Below, piece by piece: positions 1-9,102 of a stretch of 64,000 nt of DNA. The notes below the pieces were generated by a model, which ran no database searches, was not told where the DNA came from, and saw only the letters and a program-made list of their open reading frames with translations. The DNA lies in the NCBI GenBank assembly GCA_027475525.1, contig JAMWFC010000124.1:248001-312000 (forward strand), in the 5' to 3' direction. Numbering within the stretch: the stretch's first letter is position 1; each line of letters opens with the position of its first letter. Origin of the DNA: Macrolepiota albuminosa. Its lineage: Eukaryota > Basidiomycota > Agaricomycetes > Agaricales > Agaricaceae. Position numbers and translations under genes: made by a program.

Positions 1-1726
1 TGTGTCTGGAGTGTGCGATCAACAAGACTATAAAGAGGAATCCCACCACCTCTGCCCAGCCGATGTCTCTTCCTTCACCTTTCCACCCTGGTATGAGTCT
101 CCACATTCTCCACTCATCTCTGATGACGACTCCAATCTCTGTTTTGGAGCTTGTATCTGAGTAAGCTTCGATGTTTGTGTAGGCTTGCGGTTCCCAAATT
201 GGCCTTGCCACTAGTTCACAAAGTATTTGCTGCTACCAGCGCAGGTCGTCTTCAGTTCCTTTTGGAGGATGGCGTGGCATGAACAGACGATTATGAAAGA
301 TGCGCATGAAGGTTTCCAAATGGGTGAGGTAGGCTCTGCCGCTTGGAACCACATAGCAGGAATGTAGTAACTTTCCATAGAGCTTCTGGGCTTCTTCAAG
401 GGTGTGACGCTTGGATTTTCCCCAGTCAGCAATTGCTTGTAGATATTTCTCTCTTTTTGGTTTGGGGATACTGACTTCACGTTGCCTAACGTTCCAGAGA
501 AAGCCAATGTATATGACGGCGTCGCAGAATTCGACGTCTTTGGACTTTTCCCAGGGGATTCCCAGAGTTTCTGATAATGCGTCAATGTCTTGTTTAGCAT
601 ATGAGTATTCTCTGTCGCTCTCGGATCTGGATGATGTCTTGGAAAGGTCAACAATTGGGAACTGCATATTTTCGTCATATTCATTCCATCCGTCCTCAAC
701 GTTCTTTGCTCCTTGGTACCAGATTGTACCTCCTCTGTGCACTCTTCCCCCCCCTGCTCGTGCATTCTCAGCCCATTTCTCTCAGGCTTTATTGTAATTA
801 TCCAGGTGTTCGAGTTTAATTCGGAAGAAAATATGATCGTCCACCCATTTTGACATTGGGCCCATTCCATTCGCCCTAAAAATCTCAACCCCTGCATCAC
901 CCAGGATGCCATAACATCCGCAGCCTGAGCCCAGCCCAAAACAGTCCATTGTATCAATGGCAAAAGAATCTGGTTCCCGCAGTTTGACAACGAGGCCTGG
1001 CCACTGTGCTGGTTTAATTGGCACAGTTTGGTATGCCTCTTTAACATCATGTGTGGCTGCCTGCAAGTTTGAGGGTAGTCTGGAGATGAGTAGGTAAATG
1101 CTGTTAAATGTTCTCCAGGTACACGGAAATTGCGTGGAGTCGATTGCACTGTTGATAGATTGCATGCTGATGTTTGCATTCGATGCATAGGAGTAAGATA
1201 AGTTTTGTATAAGCCTGTACTTCCCAGGCTTGTTAGGTTTAGGGATAATGCTGAGCGGTGATGTCTGAAAGATTCTGATGATTTCCTCGACTTGCTGGCG
1301 TGTGAAAGGCCCAAGATAACATCCTTTGAGCATTTTGGTCTCAACGATTGCATCAAACTGGACCGACAAGTCGTCAACTGAGTCTTTGTTCGGAGGAGTG
1401 AAGGTTTGTGAGACTGGTGGTATCCCAGCATCAAACCTGAATTTGATGTCATGTGCCAGAGATGGGAACAATTCCAATATCCCTGCTTTGGCAATTTCCA
1501 ACTCCCAAGCTTGGTGCTTGTATGGAGTCACGAATTCAAAGCTGTTGCACGAGATGGCACCTTTGAGCGCCGTGATCCTTTTTGCCGCATCCGGAGCACT
1601 CATGTTTGTGCTCATGCGATGGAATTTGGCACCCTCGCGGTTTCTGCCAATCTGTGCAGAGTTCCTGGCCTTTGGGGTTGATGAGCCTCCCTCCTCTGTT
1701 TTGAGATACGTAAGACTTTTGCCCAT
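1..1726 (-). pseudogene. DIRS-like retroelement reverse transcriptase-RNase H, partial
   Basis: The minus strand carries a reverse transcriptase of a type common in Agaricomycetes: template motif LSIIPKPNKPGKYRLIQNLS, palm aspartate in ATHDVKEAYQTVP, and the catalytic pair in KWVDDHIFFRI. The same frame continues through a connection segment (IGFLWNVRQREVSIPKPKRE) into an RNase H-like stretch at the left edge (EAYSDTSS with the acidic residue, then IGWAEVVGF). The frame is continuous from 1726 to position 1 except for a TGA at 782-784 and a TAG at 233-235. The TGA follows NKA and fits an Arg CGA changed to TGA. The start is the ATG at 1724-1726. The gene continues beyond the window, where a tyrosine recombinase would be expected if this is a DIRS-type element, so that class name is inferred from RT resemblance only. 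Confidence 0.75.
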
Positions 1727-2297
1727 TCCATAAGTCTTGTGCTGAACAGTGCCAGATATCGTGCGTGTGCTGACCGAGGCATACCGCGCAGGCTGCGTTG
1801 GTCATGTTGGCAGTGCCTGAGGATGAACCTGCACGTTGGGGAAAAAACAACTCTCTAGATCTCTCCTTTTTATGCTTTGTGTTGCGCTCAGATTGGGATG
1901 CTTTATTGTGTGCAGGAGATGGTGACCTTTTGCACTTTCCCCAATTAGCACTGTTCCAATTAGACGCATCATTTTTCAGCATGGTCAGCTCTGGAGACAT
2001 GCACATATATTGCGTTAGATCACTATCCAAGAGTAGTTTTAAAGCCCCGTGTCCGTCATGCAGATTGTGTAACCAAATGCAAAGCGGTATAATCTCGATA
2101 CAGCGCACGGAAGACAATAGGCATAGAATTCCGAGATGATTAATGCGTAATGAGCAGTTCATGTGCACCATGACGGATAAGCAGTATATAAGCACACAAT
2201 TATCGCGTTGTTCCCATAAACTGGGGATAATGCAAGATAAAGCAGTATTAAGGCGAGGGAAGGATGAGCACCCGTTCACATGTGGAGTATTCGTCAA
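1536..2297 (-). pseudogene. Retroelement gag C-terminal region with zinc fingers
   Basis: An open frame just upstream of the RT holds a basic segment followed by a zinc-binding cluster: CAVCLGQHTHDIWHC, then a C-rich stretch ending in the knuckle CSGCGKKDHGAQRC (CX2CX4HX4C). This is the nucleic-acid-binding end of a gag-like protein. It overlaps the start of the RT frame by about 190 bases. The frame has no ATG at its upstream end (it opens at TTG), and roughly the first 50 codons look noncoding. It is therefore probably joined to the gag-like frame at 2294-3439 by an intron or has been separated from it by frameshifts. Confidence 0.6.
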
Positions 2298-3439
2298 GCC
2301 CCATATTTAATGCAGATAAAGCAGTTAAAGCATGTCGTCAGGAGATGATAAAGCCGGCGCAAGAGCACCATACACATGATTGGTGGGCAGAGCCCAGAAG
2401 TAGATAGTGCAAGTGTAAGTACGTGACCGAGGTAAAGGAGGGGAAATGATGGAATACCCAAAAAAACAGCCGGTTCACGGCAAGGTAGGTGAGTGAAATA
2501 AACCCATGCCTGGTCAGAAGGGAGATCAACAGGACTGGTTAGTCGCTCACCTGATATCACCACATTTCTCTTGGCATCGTACACTTGGTCTTTTAGAGTC
2601 CTTAGGACTCTGTCATCAATCAATCCAATATCAAAGATTCCGGCTTTGGGAGGATTCTTGATCTGACGATGCCACTCTCTCCTAACTCGTGCTTGGTACA
2701 GGATAAGTACTTTCAGCCCGTCTGCTCCTTCATTTTGCAGCTGATGGTTGGTTAAGCGGAAGAAGAAGGTATGCATTGCGTCTATCATGTTATTTGGCCA
2801 TTCCTCCTGAACAATATTCTCAAGAAAGTTAGTAGACGCAATGCACAATTGCTCCCAAACCAGATCCTTGTCTTGGGTTGCCTTTCCTTTAGACCCTTTG
2901 AAATTTATGATAGGCTTTAGGGCCAGTACGTCTTCTTCCTTTGCTAAGGTGAATACATCACTCGCCAACACAGATTCATTCTTTGCGGCTTTGGCACGGC
3001 CTTCAGGGGTGAAGTAGCTCAATTCAATGTATTTGCGCTCCCTTAACTTCTTTATAGCGAAGCGTGCAGGCGGATACTCAATTACATCAGGAACGGGCAT
3101 TCCAGCCACTAAGTTTGGGGCTTTTTCTCCTACTTCTGGGGACTGTAGTCTGGACGGCCTCAACTGTAACGTGTCGTCATCTGCCATGAGCCTTGGTGGG
3201 TTACCTCTGTCAATTGGTTCCTGAGGCCTGTTTTCTGCTTCTCTCTCCTCACGCTCTGCTTCCCACACTGCTTTCCTTCTTTTGTGCTCCACGTTCCACA
3301 GGTTGAGTAAGGTCTCTGCTGCTTGTTCGTTGGACATTCCGTCTCTGTCGTGTCTGAATGTGTCCCTGGTGAACCTGTGTTCATTGGTGCTAAAGTCTGG
3401 AGCTACTTCCATGTTAGGGTCGACTGTAAGTGTAATCAT
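2294..3439 (-). CDS. Gag-like N-terminal ORF of the DIRS-like retroelement
   Basis: A 381-codon ORF starting at an ATG (MITLTVDPNMEVAPDF). It is charged and helical (EHKRRKAVWEAEREEREAE, then KKLRERKYIELSYFTPEGRAKAAK), resembling the first ORF that precedes this RT type in Agaricomycetes. The last 70 or so codons become hydrophobic and low in quality. A GTGAGC splice-donor-like site follows VVISG at about 2557, so the true protein probably leaves this frame there. It lies directly upstream of the zinc-finger and RT frames on the same strand. The function is inferred from position and style only. Confidence 0.55.
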   Translation of the reverse strand: MITLTVDPNMEVAPDFSTNEHRFTRDTFRHDRDGMSNEQAAETLLNLWNVEHKRRKAVWEAEREEREAENRPQEPIDRGNPPRLMADDDTLQLRPSRLQSPEVGEKAPNLVAGMPVPDVIEYPPARFAIKKLRERKYIELSYFTPEGRAKAAKNESVLASDVFTLAKEEDVLALKPIINFKGSKGKATQDKDLVWEQLCIASTNFLENIVQEEWPNNMIDAMHTFFFRLTNHQLQNEGADGLKVLILYQARVRREWHRQIKNPPKAGIFDIGLIDDRVLRTLKDQVYDAKRNVVISGERLTSPVDLPSDQAWVYFTHLPCREPAVFLGIPSFPLLYLGHVLTLALSTSGLCPPIMCMVLLRRLYHLLTTCFNCFICIKYGA

Positions 3440-5096
3440 GATTTTTCTTTATAGAGGACACTTAGGGACTACTAATGACTGATAAGAAAATTTTTGCCCG
3501 CAGGGTGTGTGAGCACTGAAGCACGGCGAAGGATTGTGAGAGTGATAGTCACGAAGAAAGAAAGGTTACTTGTGACTTCACAGCCACCTCACTCAAAGAC
3601 AACACCCTGTCTGTCCCTTCATTCCTTGTGACTCAACAAGGCCAACCCTCTTGTGCTTATATAGCACCAAAAAATACCTACAAGAAGCAAATTCATTTCT
3701 CACTTTTAGCATAGTTTGTTGTAGTACTCAAACTGTTTCTGTTTACAAGCGATAAATATGAAGCTATAATTGTAGAGAGATACATCTGTTTCTGTATAGA
3801 AGTCATTGATGTCAATATCTTCTATGCCTACAGAGACAATAATGAAAATTGAAGGCTTTGAAGTTAAGTCTCTATGTTGTATTTGTCTACTTATCAATAC
3901 ATATCATACTATCCAATTCTTAGATTTATGTTGATAAACACTAATATATATGATCAACTTCCTCAATCATTGAAAAACCCCTCTCTTCAAACTGCTGGGA
4001 AACATTCCACTAAGCCACTGTTGGAATGTCTCCCAACACAAACTCACTCAAAAGCTCAACTCATTTAAATTTGAGCTCAAGTTTCATATAAATAGTAGCT
4101 AAAACTGCTTTAGTAATTGTGCTATTGGTCTCTTTTTGACTATTCAATTTTATAAACAGTCATTGACAAAACTCTACTGTAGACCTCGGTATTGCCGTGC
4201 ACTGCAGCAGCCCATCCCTATTGATATTGCCATGTTTGTAACCAAATAAACAAGTCATGTTTTGTTGCGTTCTTCCTTGACAGTCAGCTTTTAATTGTCT
4301 CCAGTTAGCTCTTCCAGCTCTCCTGCCTCTTGTGGCCACCCTCACATTCTCCACAGTCAGCTCTTAGTGCCCTAGCCCTCCAATAAAACTCTCATTTTGC
4401 ATCACTGGCCATGCCTTTGTGTAGTGGTTTGGGTTCTTGCTATAGAAATGACTGGCAGTAAGTACCAGAGTCTGCGTAATGGGTCACATTATAGTAACAA
4501 TGTTCTAATGGGTGGTTCGTCGAGTGCAATTCCGACGTCTTTCATTTTAGGCAAAACGTTACACTTCTTCCCGGTCAAGGGTAGGAGGGCACGACGTACC
4601 ACCCCCTTCACTGGAGGCGTAGTAGTACTCCCCATAATCCGCGTTGGCGGTTTGTGTGGGGTTTTTGAGTACTGACAGTGCTTACCATTGCTAGGACCAT
4701 CTACTTTACACCAGGATATCACTAGATACTTCACTATGTTGTTATCCAGCTCCTTGAAGCACTGCTGGGGTGGAACGGGGTATACTGAGGACTTGGTATT
4801 GTTGTGTGGTGAATTTAGTTTTCCATGACTTCCTCAATCTCCGAACGTGGGTTGTGTGCCTACCTCCCATGGTGTGCATTTCTCATGGTGTGCATTTCTG
4901 CCCGACAATTGATAGAGTAATATATATTCTTGTATGTTCTGGGACATTACAATTTGATTTAATGTGATAGAAACAATGGGTCAAGGAATACTTACAGTAT
5001 GATCGCAACACTAACAAGGTGTAAAAGTTCAATTATAGATATATGAAAATTACTGGGAGCAGAAAAGATGTCCGTCATGCCTGTCTAATTTTATGT
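3440..5096. other. Intergenic, no gene recognised
   Basis: No ORF here has protein-like composition. The left part is AT-rich and probably contains the promoter or leader of the minus-strand retroelement. A short direct repeat, CATGGTGTGCATTTCT twice in a row, lies near 4870-4903. I see no LTR boundary or target duplication that I can defend. Confidence 0.5.
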
Positions 5097-6365
5097 CTAG
5101 TCGGATATGCTCTTCATGTAAGAAATTCTTTCATCGGCTGCGACGAGCTGCTCTTGAAACAATACTTTCACTTCGCTCTGGACGCAGTTGAGCACAGCTT
5201 CGTAGCAACGACGAAGTGTACCTGGATCGATCCCACGTAGAGGCAGATCGTTGTCAACGTAAGGAATGCTCCAGTCGAAGCGTGGTACACTGTTGCTCAA
5301 GATGGTTTTCCAGATCGTCTCATCAGCATCTTCGCCATAGATACAAGTGGTTTCCCAGTTCGTACCAAGAGCAGAATTGAACTCTCTCCTCCAACATGTA
5401 CATGCCAGACAACTGGTCTTGTTGCTCCCAATGAGCAGCTCTGAACCATCCCGCAAATGTTGCAAGCCAACCTGTTCAGATACGTAGAGAATCAAACTAA
5501 CTTCTGCATGGACGTGTGGAGTGATTGTGATGGATCTCATCCTCTCAGAAACCCACATTACGTGGGCTCTAAGTTCTTCGGGACTCGAAGCGAATTTCCC
5601 AGAAATCACGGTCGAGTATCGACTCATATCCATCTTCAGTGTACGAGCTGTACCACCCAGTTCAATAGCGGGAACCCAGGTGACGTCGATATGTTTCCCG
5701 CGCTTCTTCCAGAATTTGATGAGGACTCCGACACGGAGATATTGGGCCATTTTGTCAAGGTGTCGTTGCAGACGACAAGCACGTGCGTCATGATACCCAC
5801 GAGAAAAGGCAAGATCGTGGGCATCTAGCACTCTTCGGGAGATTATAACAAGCTCCTTAAAAGTGCTCATCGCGTTTTCGGAATCATCGAAAGCAAATGG
5901 AGGTTGGAAGGTTAAAATGATATTCTTCAGTCGATTGACAGGGTCTTCTGTATCGTCGGATTTGCCGAAAATGTTGCGTGCCATTCGCAGAGATTCGCGA
6001 AGATGACGAATTCGTCTATTGACGCTGGCCTGGCTATACGTAGCAAGAAAGGAAACCATACTCTCGAAGCCCTGAGCCTGTTCCAAGTCGTCAAAAAATG
6101 CTTTCGCAACGATGGCATCATTTTGACTGTCAGAGGGTGGACTCTTTGCTATGTAGAGTTTGCCTTCTTTCTCCCGCCAGAACGTGGCGAGATTGGGATT
6201 TGATTCACCAGTGGCCAAAAACAGAGCCACTATGTCGAGCAGGCGTGCCTTAAGAGGAGAATTCGTGCGTTGAGAAAGCTTCAAGTGTGATCTCTTCCAC
6301 AAGAAGTACAGATCCTCCTGAAGACGAGACTGAATTTGCGTAAAGGGCTCTGATGTAGAGGACAT
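5097..6365 (-). CDS. OTT_1508-like deaminase family protein
   Basis: A single uninterrupted 422-codon ORF beginning at ATG 6363-6365. The C-terminal half has the zinc-deaminase signature: HAE at residues 286-288 (HVHAEVSLILY) and a CXXC, C319 and C322, in IGSNKTSCLACTCW. This pairing and spacing match the fungal OTT_1508-like group of the cytidine-deaminase fold, named after an Orientia protein. The first 250 residues are helical with no recognised domain and no signal peptide. The substrate of the fungal members is unknown to me; relatives include nucleic-acid or nucleotide deaminases used in biological conflict, but that role is not shown here. The ORF has no premature stops or frameshift and normal CpG content, unlike the transposons around it, so it looks like a functional host gene. 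Neighbours give no functional hint. Confidence 0.85.
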   Translation of the reverse strand: MSSTSEPFTQIQSRLQEDLYFLWKRSHLKLSQRTNSPLKARLLDIVALFLATGESNPNLATFWREKEGKLYIAKSPPSDSQNDAIVAKAFFDDLEQAQGFESMVSFLATYSQASVNRRIRHLRESLRMARNIFGKSDDTEDPVNRLKNIILTFQPPFAFDDSENAMSTFKELVIISRRVLDAHDLAFSRGYHDARACRLQRHLDKMAQYLRVGVLIKFWKKRGKHIDVTWVPAIELGGTARTLKMDMSRYSTVISGKFASSPEELRAHVMWVSERMRSITITPHVHAEVSLILYVSEQVGLQHLRDGSELLIGSNKTSCLACTCWRREFNSALGTNWETTCIYGEDADETIWKTILSNSVPRFDWSIPYVDNDLPLRGIDPGTLRRCYEAVLNCVQSEVKVLFQEQLVAADERISYMKSISD

Positions 6366-6485
6366 TGGGCATGAGTTTTGAGAGGTCGAACGATCTTTTA
6401 TGACATTTCAACTCCGATTCCGTGGCACGGTTATGTATCGTAGCAGCGCATGCGCCGGTCCCGACTCTTATATTTTCCTTTTATC

Positions 6486-6640
6486 ACTTGTACTCCTCTT
6501 CGATCTTTATTTCTTTATTTTTTTATTATTATATATGAGCTGTGGCTACGTGATAAGGGTAGACTTGTACTCCTCTTCGATCTTTATTTCTTTATTTTTT
6601 TATTATTATATATGAGCTGTGGCTACGTGATAAGGGTAGA
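6486..6640. repeat. 77-bp perfect tandem duplication
   Basis: The unit starting CTTGTACTCCTCTTCG is repeated with a period of exactly 77 bases (6487-6563 and 6564-6640), without mismatch. It lies between the deaminase promoter and the Dus1 fragment. Nine other places in the window show the same period, so this is probably an assembly overlap. Confidence 0.95.
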
Positions 6641-6736
6641 GAGAAGTAAATCACCAGGTAGTAAAGGTAGTAACGTCAGTGACGGTCGTCACAAGTTCCT
6701 CCTTTCCCCTCCCCGCACACAAAGACACGCTAATAC

Positions 6737-7530
6737 GGACACAAGGACCTAGCATCCTATGCACACATCGCTGCCGTCAAACGCGCCGTCTCCATCCCCG
6801 TCTTCGCGAATGGCAACGTCCTCTTCGCAGCCATACAGCGATGTCTCGACGAGACAGGCGCAGACGGCGTCAAGGGGGTATTGTACAATGTTCCGCGACC
6901 TTTCATCTTCCACCTCTAATCCCACTTCCACTTCCACCTCGCCCTTATCGATCTCCGCCTGCACCTCCACTCGACAAAAACACCACGAACTCCACACCCC
7001 CGCGACCGTCGCCACCTTCGCACTCGAATACCTCTCCATCGTCCGCGCGCAGCGCACGCGCACGTCACCCTCTGCCGTCAAGTTCCTTCGACCCGTGCTC
7101 GAGAGGGAGGGGTGCCACGATCTCCTAGAGCAGATCGGGAAGGTGCGAGTTGATGTGCCACGGCGGTTGAAAGTGCACAAGAAAGAAGGCAAGGAAGATC
7201 AGGAAGGGGAGGGGAGCTGGACGTGGCTGGATGCGTATGCGTGGATTGTTGAGAGAGACCTGACGATGATATACGGACTATGACAGAGGATTGTAAGATA
7301 GCCCTTGAGGAGCTCGTGAGGATGGACGAGAAGACGGGATTGGACGTGTTGCTCTGGTGGATTGCGCAGCCTTATTTGAGGTCTCTGCTCGTGCCTGTGG
7401 TGGGGAAGAAGGGAAAAGGTTTGTCGTCGATCCTTGGTCTTTGCATCACTGACCTTCTTCTTAGAACTCGCTTCAGAGACGAGGAAGGAGAAAGCTGTTG
7501 CATGATTCAACGAACTCGAACTCGCCTGAC
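6737..7530 (+). pseudogene. Dus1-type tRNA-dihydrouridine synthase, C-terminal fragment
   Basis: Three frames together spell the second half of a tRNA-dihydrouridine(16/17) synthase, a flavoenzyme that reduces uridine in the tRNA D-loop. From 6737 one frame reads the TIM-barrel end (DLASYAHIAAVKRAV, VSIPVFANGNVLF, RCLDETGADGV). After a frameshift near 6900 another reads ALEYLSIVRAQRTRTSPSAVK and LRPVLEREGCHDLLEQIGKV. After 7280 a third reads the tail LDVLLWWIAQPYLRSLLVP. The N-terminal FMN-binding half and the catalytic Cys segment are absent upstream, so this is a truncated and shifted copy; the working gene must lie elsewhere. The family call rests on remembered Dus1 motifs. Confidence 0.75.
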
Positions 7531-7810
7531 CCAGGTCTACCTCCTTAAACAGTCATATTGCCCAACTAATCTTACACATAATATGTATCTAGGTTGTGTT
7601 CCAGTGAAACGATCCCGCCCGTTTGCAAAATTGTTGCGAGGCAGTGACCTGGTGTTGTGTAGGTCGGAGGTTATAGGTGTGGGTAAGAGTGATCAGTAGG
7701 CGACCGAGGACCTGGAGACACTGTTAGAAAACCAAAAAGAATCAACTTACACGGCAGGGAGAGTCTCCAAGCCCTCCGTGGCATACCTGTCCACGCCGGA
7801 GCTCTCTTTC

Positions 7811-8290
7811 TCCGTATCAGATGTGGATTCTAAAACCAATGCCGTACAATCACTAAACCTAGAAGCAAGGACCAAGGATCAAGGGAATACCTTTTCCTTT
7901 CTTCACCCCAGACACAAGCAAAAGCACAGACGAAATCCTAAAATACAGCTGAGAGTCTCACCACGAGAAGATATCTTTATCCGTATCAGATGCGGGTTCT
8001 AAAAAAATGCCGTACAATCACCAAGGACCAAGGATCAAGGGAATACCTTTTCCTTTCTTCACCCCAGACACAAGCAAAAGCACAGACGAAATCCTAAAAT
8101 ACAGCTGAGAGTCTCACCACGAGAAGATATCTATATCCGTATCAGCTGCGGGTTCTACAAAAAATCCCATACAATCACCATGGACCAAGGATCGAGGGAG
8201 TACCTTTTCCTTTCTTCACCCCAGACACAGACGAAGTCCTATAATACAGCTGAGAATCTCACCACGAGAAGATATCCATTCCCATCCGTC
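7811..8290 (-). repeat. Tandem inverted copies of the Dus1 tail
   Basis: A unit of about 156 bases beginning TCCGTATCAGATG is repeated nearly three times (starts near 7810, 7979 and 8136). Read on the minus strand, each unit contains the end of the Dus1 coding sequence seen on the plus strand at about 7370-7500, including a frame YFRISSVLLLVSGVKKGK that parallels YLRSLLVPVVGKKGKG. The shared part covers roughly 130 bases. The fragments have therefore been inverted and amplified next to the pseudogene. Confidence 0.75.
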
Positions 8291-9038
8291 ACAATCCAGG
8301 ATAAGCCTCGCATGCATCTGGCCGCGGTTGATGCTGGTCTCGGACGGACAATGTTCTCAGGACAATAATTTAACGGGCATGATGGTGAGGTGATCATGAG
8401 AGAACTTCTTTTCAAGTATTTCCGCGGAGGAAGAATGGAAATTGACCATGATATTACTCAGCACTCTGGGGAGGAATTTGTGTTCGGAAGGGGCTTAGTT
8501 GTGGAGCCCTGTCGTGAAATTGTATTTGCTATACGTTTTAAGGGACCTCAAATGTATTGCTATAAGTAGAAGGTTTAAAGAAGCCAATATGCTAGACAAG
8601 GAATCTCTCCGATGGATCCGATGCAAGTGATAAAGAGAATTTGCATGTGCAGAAGGCAGAATTCAGTCTGCCTGTCAATGATCAGAAGAACTTCTGGAAT
8701 TACTTTGTGACTCTCAGTGCAATGAAGATGGAATCAATCTTCAGGCTTGAGTGGAATCACTGGCTCTCAAAATTGGCGGATTCGAGAGTGAATTGGTCCG
8801 CGGCAGACGAGGCGTATTGACATTTGAATCTGTCAAAATACTGATTTCTGAGGTATCACTCACATCGGGAAATCGCAGAAAATTCTTGAGAAACACTTGT
8901 TAGAAACAGGTCATGATGACTTCTCACAAATGGAGTCGTCACGTAGCAAACCCATGATGATCGAAATACCTTGCCTTATCCGAAACTCCATCGCAAGGGA
9001 AAATTAAGAAGGTAAAGCAATGATGATCTGGTCCATGG
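8291..9038. other. Intergenic upstream of the HsbA-like gene
   Basis: No ORF worth calling. The stretch near 8870-8940 (CAGAAAATTCTTGAGAAACA and following ACTTGTTAGAAAC) resembles sequence at about 28570-28600, suggesting an old dispersed repeat shared between the two places. Confidence 0.4.
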
Positions 9039-9048
9039 CATAAAAGGG
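9039..9048 (+). promoter_or_regulatory. TATA-like element of the HsbA-like gene
   Basis: CATAAAAGGG lies about 55-64 bases before the ATG at 9103, followed by a CT-rich leader (CTCTCCTTTCAAATCTTTCC) typical of well-expressed fungal genes. It was identified by motif and position only. Confidence 0.45.
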
Positions 9049-9102
9049 ACCTCAAACTTTGTTGCGGACCACCGCGAAACTCTCCTTTCAAATCTTTCCA
9101 CA

